A stretch of 16,190 bases of DNA from CAYPUG01 sp964413905. Its GTDB lineage: Bacteria; Chloroflexota; Anaerolineae; JAADDB01. Below, one piece after another: positions 1-6,202 of the stretch (the first letter of the stretch is position 1; every line of letters starts with the position of its first letter). The stretch covers positions 1 to 16,190 of the forward strand of contig CAYPUG010000056.1 of assembly GCA_964413905.1 (NCBI GenBank), in the 5' to 3' direction. Made by a program: the position numbers and the translations under genes. The notes under the pieces were generated by a model. The model was not told the origin of the DNA. It did not search any database and worked only from the letters and a program-made list of their open reading frames with translations.

Positions 1-1
1 A

Positions 2-85
2 GCCGCGCGAGCGGCACTCCCTCGCATCCGCGAAAAACTTCGGACCTGGGCCACACCGTCCGGTCGGGAGGAAGAACATGGTTAA
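2..85 (+). CDS. C-terminal tail of an upstream gene (partial)
   Basis: The frame that starts at base 2 is open from the window edge to a TAA at 83-85. It reads as a believable charged, Arg-rich protein end (…LPRIREKLRTW…, then EEEHG and stop). The stop lies 5 bases inside the next gene, giving the 8-base overlap typical of translationally coupled genes in an operon. Only 27 residues are visible, so no function can be assigned. The other two forward frames are also open over this short stretch, so the reading is tentative. Confidence 0.4.
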   Translation, partial: AARAALPRIREKLRTWATPSGREEEHG

Positions 86-1283
86 TGTGCGGGAAATACG
101 CGCGGAGGCCGAGAGCCTTCACGCTCAATTGGTTGCCTGGCGTCGGGACCTACACCGCCACCCGGAACTGGGGTTTGAAGAAGAACGCACCGCGGCCCTT
201 ATTGCCCAACACCTGCACACGTTGAACTTTGACCAGGTGCGTACAGGCATTGCCCAAACCGGTGTAGTGGCTTTGCTCAAAGGTGCCCACCCAGGCCCCA
301 CCGTGATGCTGCGTTTCGATATGGACGCTCTGCCGGTAGAAGAGGAAAACGACGTACCCTATCGCTCCGAGGTGCCGGGGAAGATGCACGCGTGTGGGCA
401 CGATGGACATGTGGCTATCGGTTTAGGCGTTGCGACCCTCCTAGCCCGGCACCGGACGGAAATGCACGGCCAAGTCAAACTCGTCTTCCAACCTGCAGAA
501 GAGGGGCTAGGAGGAGCCAAACGCATGGTAGAAGAAGGCGTCCTGGACACCCCTCGACCGGATGTGGTCTTCGGCCTGCACGTGTGGAATCCATTGCCTT
601 CAGGGTATGTAGCCATCCAGGAAGGGCCGTTAATGGCCGCGGCAGGAAAATTCGACATCGAAATTGTCGGCAGGGGAGGCCACAGCGCCCAACCACACTT
701 AACCGTGGACCCCATTGTGGTCGCCGCCCAAGTCATTAACGCCATCCAAAGCATCGTTAGCCGTAACCTAGATCCCCTAGAATCGCTGGTCATCAGCGTG
801 GGAGAACTCCACGCGGGCGCCGCGTTCAATGTCATCCCCGGGCAAGCCATCCTTCGGGGTACCCTGCGCGCGTTCTCTGACAACGTCATGCACATGGCCC
901 AATCGCGCTTACGCTCCTTAGCCGAAGGCATTGCCCAGGCACACGGCGCGCGCGCCATCGTCCTGGCAGAGACCATCGCACCGCCGTTGCTCAATCACCC
1001 ACGAGCCACGGCTATTGCCAAAGAAGCAGCCCAACACCTCCTTGGGGAAGAACGCATTGTGCGCATTAAGCCGGTCATGGTGGCCGAAGACGTGGCCGAA
1101 TTCCTCAGCCGTGTGCCCGGATGCTTTATGCTGTTAGGCATCCGTAATGAAGCCAAAGGGCTCGTATACGGCCATCACCATCCCCGTTTCGATATCGACG
1201 AGGACGTCCTCCCCCTTGGCGTGGCCCTGCTCAGCACCACGACACTGCTGGCCGGCGAGAGGTGGGAAAACAATGGCCGGTGA
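78..1283 (+). CDS. M20 family amidohydrolase (N-acyl-amino-acid / hippurate hydrolase type)
   Basis: A cytoplasmic metal-dependent amidohydrolase of the M20D group, which removes acyl groups from N-acyl-amino acids or related amides. The 401 residues match the usual family length. Visible family motifs are HRHPELGFEE (26-35), DMDALPVEEE (81-90), the metal-binding ACGHDGH (105-111: Cys106, His108), FQPAEEG with the Glu141/Glu142 pair, GLHVW (166-170, His168), GGHSAQPH of the dimerisation domain (200-207) and the late HHHPRFDIDED segment that supplies the last His ligand. The start at ATG 78 is chosen because GGGAGG (65-70) sits 7 bases upstream. The gene overlaps the tail of an upstream gene and overlaps the next gene by 11 bases, so all three are probably co-transcribed. 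The exact substrate cannot be read from sequence; auxin-conjugate, hippurate and N-acetyl-cysteine hydrolases all share these motifs. Confidence 0.93.
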   Translation: MVNVREIRAEAESLHAQLVAWRRDLHRHPELGFEEERTAALIAQHLHTLNFDQVRTGIAQTGVVALLKGAHPGPTVMLRFDMDALPVEEENDVPYRSEVPGKMHACGHDGHVAIGLGVATLLARHRTEMHGQVKLVFQPAEEGLGGAKRMVEEGVLDTPRPDVVFGLHVWNPLPSGYVAIQEGPLMAAAGKFDIEIVGRGGHSAQPHLTVDPIVVAAQVINAIQSIVSRNLDPLESLVISVGELHAGAAFNVIPGQAILRGTLRAFSDNVMHMAQSRLRSLAEGIAQAHGARAIVLAETIAPPLLNHPRATAIAKEAAQHLLGEERIVRIKPVMVAEDVAEFLSRVPGCFMLLGIRNEAKGLVYGHHHPRFDIDEDVLPLGVALLSTTTLLAGERWENNGR

Positions 1284-2292
1284 ACATCCTGTGTTCCCGT
1301 CCGTAGCCGCCCCCATCCGTGTAGCCGTGGTCACCGGGGCCAACGGTTTCTTAGGGGCCCACCTCGTTCGAGCCCTCCTCGCACACCGTGTAGAAGTGCG
1401 CGCGGTGGTTCGTCCCACGTCCGATGTGCGCGTGTTAGAGGGCCTGGACATTGACCTGAGGCGGGGGGCATTAGATGATGAGCACTTTATGCGATCGGTC
1501 CTGACCGGAACGGACGCACTTTTTCACCTGGCCGCCCTCTACAGCCAACGCCCCGAAGACGTGGGGGAGATGTACCGAGTGAACGTCGGGCTGGTGCGAT
1601 ACCTCCTGCGGTTGGCGTGGGAAATGGGCGTTCCGCGCATTGTGCACACCAGCACCATTGGTGTGATCGGCCGCCGCCGAGATGGACGGCCTCCGGATGA
1701 GAGGGAACCCTTTAACTTGTGGGAGCGAGCCAGTCACTACGTGCGCAGTAAACATCTGGGAGAGGTGGCTGCACTGACATGGGCGCAGATGGGCGCGCCT
1801 ATCGTCGTTGTCAACCCGACCGCACCTGTAGGCGCGTGGGATTGGCGCCCCACCGCAACCGGCCGGCGTATTCTCGCCGTCCTGCGCGGGGAGATTCCTT
1901 CATATCCACCCAAGGGCATAAACTTTGTCCCCGCCCGGGACGTGGCAGAAGGAATGATCTTGGCCGCCTTACGGGGACGCCCGGGGCAACGATACATCTT
2001 GGGGCATCTCCGGGGGAACTTCTCGCTGGCAGCGTTCTTGGAGATGATCTGCCGGGTCTCAAACGCGCCCTGCCCCCACATCCCCAAGGCATCCTGGACC
2101 GGTCGATGGCGTCGCGCCCTTCGTCAGGTATGGCAACAAATGCGACGAGGCAAGCGTCGTTCGGGCACGGCACCGGAGGGGCTGACCGCGAATCCACGCA
2201 AAGCTGTCGAGGAACTGGGGATGCCTCAGACCGATCTAAAGACCGCGTTTGCCGAAGCCGTACATTGGTTCCGCGAAGCGAACATGTTGTGA
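1273..2292 (+). CDS. Extended short-chain dehydrogenase/epimerase, HpnA-like
   Basis: An NAD(P)-dependent sugar-nucleotide epimerase or dihydroflavonol-reductase-like enzyme of 339 residues. The Rossmann nucleotide motif TGANGFLG is at 21-28, the VVRPTSDVR segment follows beta-2 (45-53), FHLAALYS is at 84-91, Ser127 lies in HTSTIGVIG, and the catalytic Tyr156-x3-Lys160 pair is in HYVRSK. The layout, including the RPTSD segment and the C-terminal NPRKAVEELG…AVHWFREA ending, closely resembles the hopanoid-associated epimerase HpnA. No other hopanoid gene is visible, so the role is inferred. Codons run upstream in frame to 1147, but those lie inside the amidohydrolase gene. ATG 1273 has an AGAGGTGGG ribosome site just before it and gives the Rossmann motif the usual N-terminal position. 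A very basic segment at 278-297 (Arg/Lys-rich) is unusual. The gene ends only 10 bases from the convergent Hpt gene. Confidence 0.88.
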   Translation: MAGEHPVFPSVAAPIRVAVVTGANGFLGAHLVRALLAHRVEVRAVVRPTSDVRVLEGLDIDLRRGALDDEHFMRSVLTGTDALFHLAALYSQRPEDVGEMYRVNVGLVRYLLRLAWEMGVPRIVHTSTIGVIGRRRDGRPPDEREPFNLWERASHYVRSKHLGEVAALTWAQMGAPIVVVNPTAPVGAWDWRPTATGRRILAVLRGEIPSYPPKGINFVPARDVAEGMILAALRGRPGQRYILGHLRGNFSLAAFLEMICRVSNAPCPHIPKASWTGRWRRALRQVWQQMRRGKRRSGTAPEGLTANPRKAVEELGMPQTDLKTAFAEAVHWFREANML

Positions 2293-2302
2293 TGGGCTCC
2301 CG

Positions 2303-2671
2303 TCAGGCACCGGAGAGTGTCTCCATGTACTCACGCAACGCGTTCTCGGCCGCGTGGTACTCTAAACGTACACGTTCGTACATCTGTTGGGCCGCGTCCA
2401 TGTTCTCCTCCGCGGCTAATGCTTCCAATTGACGACAGGCATCATAGAGACGCCTGGCTCCCAAGGTCCCCGCGTTCGACTTGAGCGTGTGAGCCAGGCG
2501 ACGTAATTCCCGCGCATTCGCGGCTTCCAACGCGTGTTCCATTCCCGCAAGCATGGCCGGCGCCTCGTTCAAAAACATGTCAATCATCTCACGGACTATC
2601 TCGCCGGCGTCTTCACCCCACAGGTCGTAGAACTGGGTGAACGCCCCTGTATCCAATACCAAATCGGCCAT
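2303..2671 (-). CDS. Stand-alone Hpt (histidine phosphotransfer) domain protein
   Basis: A 122-residue single-domain phosphotransfer protein of the multistep phosphorelay type. It would carry a phosphoryl group on His between a hybrid sensor kinase and a response regulator in the cytoplasm. The signature AHTLKSNAGTLGA (60-72) has the phospho-accepting His61 and the Lys64-Ser65-Asn66-Ala67 surroundings of the family; canonical versions read HxLKGxSxxxGA. The rest is predicted to be helical, as expected for a four-helix bundle. The frame is open upstream to 2854, but ATG 2671 has an excellent AGGGAGG ribosome site and starts directly at the domain, whereas the upstream extension would run into the mobile-element-like segment. 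No kinase or receiver gene is adjacent, so this is an orphan whose partners lie elsewhere. Confidence 0.87.
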   Translation of the reverse strand: MADLVLDTGAFTQFYDLWGEDAGEIVREMIDMFLNEAPAMLAGMEHALEAANARELRRLAHTLKSNAGTLGARRLYDACRQLEALAAEENMDAAQQMYERVRLEYHAAENALREYMETLSGA

Positions 2672-2693
2672 CTTGTGCCTCCCTGATGCAATG

Positions 2694-2717
2694 CATGAGT
2701 TTTCCACGCGACTCATG
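2694..2717 (-). promoter_or_regulatory. Hairpin/palindrome in the Hpt leader
   Basis: CATGAGT (2694-2700) and ACTCATG (2711-2717) form a perfect 7-bp inverted repeat with a 10-base spacer. It lies about 23-46 bases upstream of the Hpt start codon, between the candidate promoter and the ribosome site. It could be an operator or a leader hairpin. No family was recognised. Confidence 0.35.
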
Positions 2718-2734
2718 GGACGCCGTACGGTGGC

Positions 2735-2740
2735 AATATA
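2735..2740 (-). promoter_or_regulatory. Candidate -10 box for the Hpt gene
   Basis: Read on the minus strand the hexamer is TATATT, five of six matches to the sigma-70 -10 consensus, preceded directly by TG. No good -35 is visible at 16-18 bases. It would give a leader of about 57 nt that includes the 2694-2717 hairpin. The inserted element at 2771-2868 lies just upstream of the -35 position. Confidence 0.28.
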
Positions 2741-2770
2741 CAGATATCCCTGCTCACCCACACAGTAATC

Positions 2771-2868
2771 CCCTATCATCCTGATTGACCGACAAAACTC
2801 TGCAAATGCACCTTGGCCTAGAAAGAGGTACATGAAACGCGATATGTCAGTCAATCAGCCCTATCATC
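2771..2868. mobile_element. Putative miniature inverted-repeat element (78 bp) with 10-bp target duplication
   Basis: The segment 2781-2858 begins with CTGATTGACCGACA and ends with the reverse complement of CTGATTGACTGACA, a 14-bp terminal inverted repeat with one mismatch. It is flanked with no gap by two perfect copies of CCCTATCATC (2771-2780 and 2859-2868). This order (direct repeat, inverted repeat, core, inverted repeat, direct repeat) is the hallmark of a transposed segment with target-site duplication. The 50-bp core has no coding capacity, so any transposase must act from elsewhere. A 10-bp duplication is within the range reported for some IS4-like groups, but I cannot assign a family. 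An alternative is a paired operator or recombination site. Confidence 0.6.
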
Positions 2869-2956
2869 AAAGACGTTTAATCTGCCGCAAAGATACCCCC
2901 ACCGAATACGAACGAATGGGCCAGAAGTTGGCAGGAGCCTTCCCCTTTATGGTAAC

Positions 2957-3021
2957 ATATGACTTCGTGCGGGTAAGATACGCAACGGGCTCTTCCAGAG
3001 CCGGACACTTAGAAGTCATAT
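2957..3021. repeat. Long hairpin: 10-bp inverted repeat with nested 6-bp hairpin
   Basis: ATATGACTTC (2957-2966) pairs perfectly with GAAGTCATAT (3012-3021). After a TTA bulge, GTG (2967-2969) can pair with CAC (3006-3008). Inside lies a second perfect stem GGCTCT/AGAGCC (2988-2993 with 2997-3002) closed by a 3-base loop. It ends about 125 bases before the glycosyltransferase start. No T-run follows, so it is not a plain intrinsic terminator. The right arm is followed by ACTTC (3022-3026), which could pair with GAAGT (3012-3016) as a competing 5-bp hairpin. No known riboswitch family was recognised. Confidence 0.55.
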
Positions 3022-3084
3022 ACTTCGGTGGATGGATGAAGGCAATGACCTCTTTCTCCTTCTAACCAGAAGACATATGCAAAC

Positions 3085-3111
3085 TTGACGAATGGCATCC
3101 GAGGGTACTGA
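3085..3111 (+). promoter_or_regulatory. Weak candidate promoter for the glycosyltransferase operon
   Basis: A good -35-like TTGACG (3085-3090) is followed, after only 15 bases, by TACTGA (3106-3111) as a poor -10. The spacing is shorter than the preferred 17, so this is tentative. It lies 35-60 bases before the start codon of the first gene of the operon and downstream of the 2957-3021 hairpin. Confidence 0.25.
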
Positions 3112-3146
3112 AAAGACCTGCCGGTCAAAGGGAGAGACATAAACCC

Positions 3147-3923
3147 ATGAAGGGTGACAAACATTCGATACAATCACCTTCCGAACAGAATGAACCGGCC
3201 TCGGCCCCGAAGAGAGGGGGAACGACAACTGTCCCAGAACTTTCATTGGCCATCCCCCTCTACAATGAAGAAGCAAACGTTGCTTCCGTGGTCACCGAAT
3301 TGGTACGCGCCCTGGAAAACCAGAACATTGATTACGAACTGGTGCTGGTAAACAACGGTTCGGAAGATGCAACCGGGGCAATTATTGAACGGATGGCCCA
3401 AGAAAATCCCCGATTAGTCCCGGTCCATATCCCCGTCAATCAGGGATATGGGTGGGGTATTATCACCGGACTACGACATTGTCGTGGTCGCTATCTCGGA
3501 TACGCGTGGGGAGATAACCAAATCCGGGCGGAAGATGTGGTGCGCATCTTCCTCCGCTTGCGTGAAGGCAATGTGGATTTAGTTAAATCCCTGCGGGTGA
3601 AACGACACGATGGGCTACAGCGACTTATCATCACGAAGGTGTACAACACCGTCTTTCCCTTCTTCTTCCCCGTCCACTCCGCGGACGTGAACGGCTGTCC
3701 TAAAATCTTCACGCGAGAAGCGTATGAAGCCATCCGACCCCAAAGCAAGGACTGGTTTCTGGACGCGGAGATTATGATTAAGGCGCATCGTTTAGGCCTG
3801 CGTGTGGAAGAAGTTCCTGTAATTTTCTACCCGCGAGCCTCAGGGAAATCCAAGGTGCGCTGGAAAACGGTGCTTGAATTTGCTTTGAATATGTTTCGCT
3901 ACAAGATCAAAGGGGGATTTTAG
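3147..3923 (+). CDS. Family 2 glycosyltransferase (dolichol-phosphate-mannose-synthase-like)
   Basis: A cytoplasmic GT-A fold glycosyltransferase of 258 residues that would move a sugar from a nucleotide donor to a lipid carrier or glycan. After a polar, probably unstructured N-terminus (1-29), the nucleotide-binding SLAIPLYNEEANV is at 33-45 and VNNGSEDAT at 68-76. The metal/acceptor region reads WGDNQ (121-125), where many relatives have DADGQ: the second Asp (123) and the Gln are kept but the first Asp is Trp. The ending RASGKSKVRW (230-239) matches the SK(V/I)xW tail of the polyprenol-phosphate group. No C-terminal membrane helices are present. The start has a GGGAGAG site about 11 bases upstream. 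It is followed 12 bases later by rfbF, so it probably works in the same glycan pathway. Donor and acceptor cannot be read from the sequence. Confidence 0.9.
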   Translation: MKGDKHSIQSPSEQNEPASAPKRGGTTTVPELSLAIPLYNEEANVASVVTELVRALENQNIDYELVLVNNGSEDATGAIIERMAQENPRLVPVHIPVNQGYGWGIITGLRHCRGRYLGYAWGDNQIRAEDVVRIFLRLREGNVDLVKSLRVKRHDGLQRLIITKVYNTVFPFFFPVHSADVNGCPKIFTREAYEAIRPQSKDWFLDAEIMIKAHRLGLRVEEVPVIFYPRASGKSKVRWKTVLEFALNMFRYKIKGGF

Positions 3924-3935
3924 AAAGAGGATGCC

Positions 3936-4733
3936 ATGATGGAAGACAAACGTAATATTCCGGTGGTCATTCTGGCCGGGGGAAGAGGATACCGCCTACG
4001 GGAAGAGACAGAATTTCGCCCGAAGCCCATGGTGGAAATCGGCGGACGCCCTATTCTCTGGCACATTATGAAGATTTATGCTCATTACGGGTTCACGAAC
4101 TTCATTATCTGCTTAGGTTACAAGGGGTACATGATTAAAGAGTACTTCCTAAACTATGAGTACATGCACAGGGATTTCACCATCCGCTTGGGCCAACAGA
4201 ACAGCGTTATTTTGCATGATCACCATCCGGAGGAAGATTGGACCGTTACACTGGCCGATACCGGTTTGGAGACCAATACGGGAGGGCGTATTTATCGCAT
4301 CCGCCGTTACATCCCCGGCGACACGTTCTTTATGACGTATGGTGATGGCGTAGCAGACATCAATATTGACGCGCTCCTGGCTTACCATCGCCAAAAGGGA
4401 CGCATTGCGACGGTCACGGGCGTCCGTCCCTTCTCACGTTTTGGGGTGGTGGAAATGTCCGAGGATGGGTTGGTTAAGCGATTTCGGGAGAAACCCCAGC
4501 TGGACGGGCTTGTCAGTGGAGGATTCTTTGTACTGAACACTCGCGTGTTCGATTACCTAGACGATGACGTAGTTTGGGAAGAGGAACCCCTACGTCGCCT
4601 GGCAGAAGACGGACAATTGGCCATCTACGAACACAAGGGCTTCTGGAAGAGTATGGACACATACCGAGATTGGCTGGAATTCAACCGGATGTGGGAACGG
4701 GGGGAAACGCCCTGGAAGGTGTGGGAGGACTGA
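3936..4733 (+). CDS. rfbF: Glucose-1-phosphate cytidylyltransferase
   Basis: This enzyme makes CDP-glucose from CTP and glucose-1-phosphate, the entry step to CDP-linked 3,6-dideoxyhexoses and related sugars. The 265 residues are close to the family length (about 257). Visible signatures are the nucleotide loop VILAGGRGYRL (11-21; most relatives have Thr where Tyr19 stands), RPKPMVEIGGRPILWHIMK (28-46, with the catalytic Lys30), the metal-binding YGDG (135-138, Asp137) and FWKSMDT (236-242), typical of RfbF. The ATG at 3936 is closely followed by a second one at 3939; the AAAGAGG site (3924-3930) fits either, slightly better the second. It lies 12 bases after the glycosyltransferase, and the next gene starts 3 bases after its stop. 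The usual partner, CDP-glucose 4,6-dehydratase (rfbG), is absent from the window. Confidence 0.92.
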   Translation: MMEDKRNIPVVILAGGRGYRLREETEFRPKPMVEIGGRPILWHIMKIYAHYGFTNFIICLGYKGYMIKEYFLNYEYMHRDFTIRLGQQNSVILHDHHPEEDWTVTLADTGLETNTGGRIYRIRRYIPGDTFFMTYGDGVADINIDALLAYHRQKGRIATVTGVRPFSRFGVVEMSEDGLVKRFREKPQLDGLVSGGFFVLNTRVFDYLDDDVVWEEEPLRRLAEDGQLAIYEHKGFWKSMDTYRDWLEFNRMWERGETPWKVWED

Positions 4734-4736
4734 GCG

Positions 4737-5648
4737 GTGACCACAATAACCGTCTCACTGGCCCAAATTTCCCCTAAATTGGGCGATGTCCGAGCAAACT
4801 TGGAAAAGCACATGGCCTGGATTGAGGAGAGTGCGGCGGAAAGTGACTTGATTGTGTTCCCGGAACTCTCCTTATGTGGGTACACTTTACGTGACCTGGT
4901 ACCAGAAGTCGCTCTTCATCCCCATGACCGGGATGACCCAATCCTCAAACCTATTCGAGAAGCGTCGGCTATAAAAGGCATAGATATTGTGGTGGGATTT
5001 GTGGAGGAAGATGTACGTCACCGGTTCTATATCGCGGCCGCCTATTTCCACGCGGGCGAACTGCTCCATATCCACCGCAAGGTGTACCTCCCCACATACG
5101 GACTTTTTGAAGAAGGTCGAGACCTGGCCCGAGGTGATCGCATCCGTGCGTTCGACACACCGTGGGGCCGCGCGGGGATTCTCATTTGTGAGGATTTCTG
5201 GCATGCGAGTCCGCCGTACATCCTCTGGCTGGACGGTGCGGATCTCTTTATCCACCATTCGGCGAGCCCGGGCCGGGGATTGACGGGCAAGGGAAAGCTG
5301 GATAGCAGCCGTTTTGTGGAGGAAGTGAACCAAACGTATGCGGCCTTATTTACCTCCTACGTGCTCCACTGCAATCGCTCGGGGGTAGAAGACGGCATCA
5401 ACTTCTGGGGGGGCTCATCAGTGTACGGGCCCAACGGCGAAGTGTTAGGACAAGCCCCCTATTTTGAGGAAGCCCGATTGGTGGTAGACCTGGACTTACG
5501 TGAGGTGCGCCGAACCCGTCAACGCCTTCCCTTGCTTCGAGATGAACGCGTGGACCTGACATTGCGTGAACTACAACGTATTATGCAAGAACGGGGTAAG
5601 GCTGTTCTGCTGCCTTCCCCCGTGTCATGCGATGAGCAGCATTTTTAG
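4737..5648 (+). CDS. Stand-alone nitrilase-superfamily amidase (NAD synthetase glutaminase-like)
   Basis: A carbon-nitrogen hydrolase of 303 residues. The Glu-Lys-Cys triad is present: Glu43 in FPELSLCGY (41-49), Lys115 in HRKVYLPTYGLFEEG (113-127) and Cys151 in ILICEDFWH (148-156). The LCGYTLRDL and RKVYLPTYGLFEEGRDL segments resemble the glutaminase domain of glutamine-dependent NAD synthetase, but the protein ends with no ATP-pyrophosphatase domain. It may supply ammonia to a separate NadE or hydrolyse another amide. Translation begins at GTG 4737, three bases after the rfbF stop, with GGGAGG (4723-4728) inside rfbF as ribosome site, so the two are translationally coupled. The stop codon overlaps the stop of the convergent phasin gene by four bases. 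Confidence 0.88.
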   Translation: MTTITVSLAQISPKLGDVRANLEKHMAWIEESAAESDLIVFPELSLCGYTLRDLVPEVALHPHDRDDPILKPIREASAIKGIDIVVGFVEEDVRHRFYIAAAYFHAGELLHIHRKVYLPTYGLFEEGRDLARGDRIRAFDTPWGRAGILICEDFWHASPPYILWLDGADLFIHHSASPGRGLTGKGKLDSSRFVEEVNQTYAALFTSYVLHCNRSGVEDGINFWGGSSVYGPNGEVLGQAPYFEEARLVVDLDLREVRRTRQRLPLLRDERVDLTLRELQRIMQERGKAVLLPSPVSCDEQHF

Positions 5649-6025
5649 CCTGCTGCTTCTTCCTCGCCGGCCCGTTTAGCCATCTCATCCAGACGGGATT
5701 CTAAACGAGCAATGCGTTCATGGAGCGCATCAATATCCTTCCGCCGCGGAATATCCAATCGGTCCAAGATCTTTTCAACCCGCTCCTCGACAATGCTCAC
5801 CATCTTATCTTCCCATTCCTCCGAACGCTTCTTCCGCTTCTCCCACACTTCTTCAATGAGTTTGCGAGCATCGCGTTCCGCAATCTCTCCTTTCTCTACC
5901 AACTGTTTGGCTACTGCCTCCAACTCTTCCCGGGTCAACGCCAGGGCCCCAATACCCGCAAGGAACACGTCACGAATCGTGTCCAAGACCACCTTTTCCT
6001 GCTTTTGTTTCTCCTGCTCGTTCAT
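5645..6025 (-). CDS. Phasin / polyhydroxyalkanoate granule-associated-like protein
   Basis: A 126-residue, highly charged helical protein. The opening TIRDVFLAGIGALALTREE (17-35) followed by VEKGE matches the start of the PhaF/PhaI phasin family, where an amphipathic helix coats polyhydroxyalkanoate granules. The C-terminal part (about 92-122, HERIARLESRLDEMAKRAG) has a heptad pattern and should form an oligomerising coiled coil. No polymer synthase or depolymerase is nearby, so the granule role is family-based; some relatives are structural or stress proteins in cells without the polymer. The start ATG has a near-perfect AAAGGAGG site (6031-6038). The stop overlaps that of the opposing amidase gene. 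Confidence 0.8.
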   Translation of the reverse strand: MNEQEKQKQEKVVLDTIRDVFLAGIGALALTREELEAVAKQLVEKGEIAERDARKLIEEVWEKRKKRSEEWEDKMVSIVEERVEKILDRLDIPRRKDIDALHERIARLESRLDEMAKRAGEEEAAG

Positions 6026-6134
6026 GCCCCCCTCCTTTGATTACATTCCACCACATCAGACACTGACATTCCTAGATGAGAGATAAATCCCTCAACCTGG
6101 TGCTGGTTGGCTGAAAAAACTCTATAGCGGAAAC

Positions 6135-6202
6135 TCGTGCGTCTTTCGCAATCATCGACGGCGAAGATACTACAAAGTGCTTCCTTGATATTATACGCAC
6201 GA
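6135..6202 (-). repeat. Nested hairpin in the presumed phasin leader
   Basis: TCGTGCGT (6135-6142) and ACGCACGA (6195-6202) form an 8-bp perfect inverted repeat. Inside, TTCGC (6145-6149) pairs with GCGAA (6161-6165) across an 11-base loop. The outer right arm abuts the candidate -10 box, so it is better viewed as DNA symmetry around the promoter than as an RNA structure. In a region this size an 8-bp repeat may arise by chance. Confidence 0.3.
6190..6195 (-). promoter_or_regulatory. Candidate phasin promoter (-10 TATAAT)
   Basis: A perfect minus-strand TATAAT at 6195-6190 in a non-coding gap facing the phasin gene. No good -35 hexamer is seen at 16-18 bases, so activator dependence or another sigma factor is possible. 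It implies a leader of about 158 nt. Confidence 0.35.

Larger units (their letters stand above)
2672..3146. other. 475-bp divergent intergenic region rich in inverted repeats
   Basis: The gap between the divergent Hpt and glycosyltransferase genes. It contains no convincing protein gene. It does hold, in order, a 7-bp hairpin in the Hpt leader, a candidate Hpt promoter, a 78-bp inverted-repeat element between 10-bp direct repeats, a 10-bp-stem hairpin and a possible promoter for the glycosyltransferase operon. A 77-codon open frame at 2832-3065 starts inside the inverted-repeat element, has no recognisable product and is not annotated as a gene. Confidence 0.8.

Noticed and set aside
2957..3021. 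c-di-GMP riboswitch, ribozyme or tRNA-like element
   Set aside because: A GACGCAA-like stretch looked superficially similar to the GEMM class, but the receptor motifs and stems do not line up, and there is no T-loop or hammerhead core.
2832..3065. 77-codon plus-strand open frame
   Set aside because: It begins inside the inverted-repeat element, runs through the 2957-3021 hairpin, and has no recognisable motif and no clear ribosome site.
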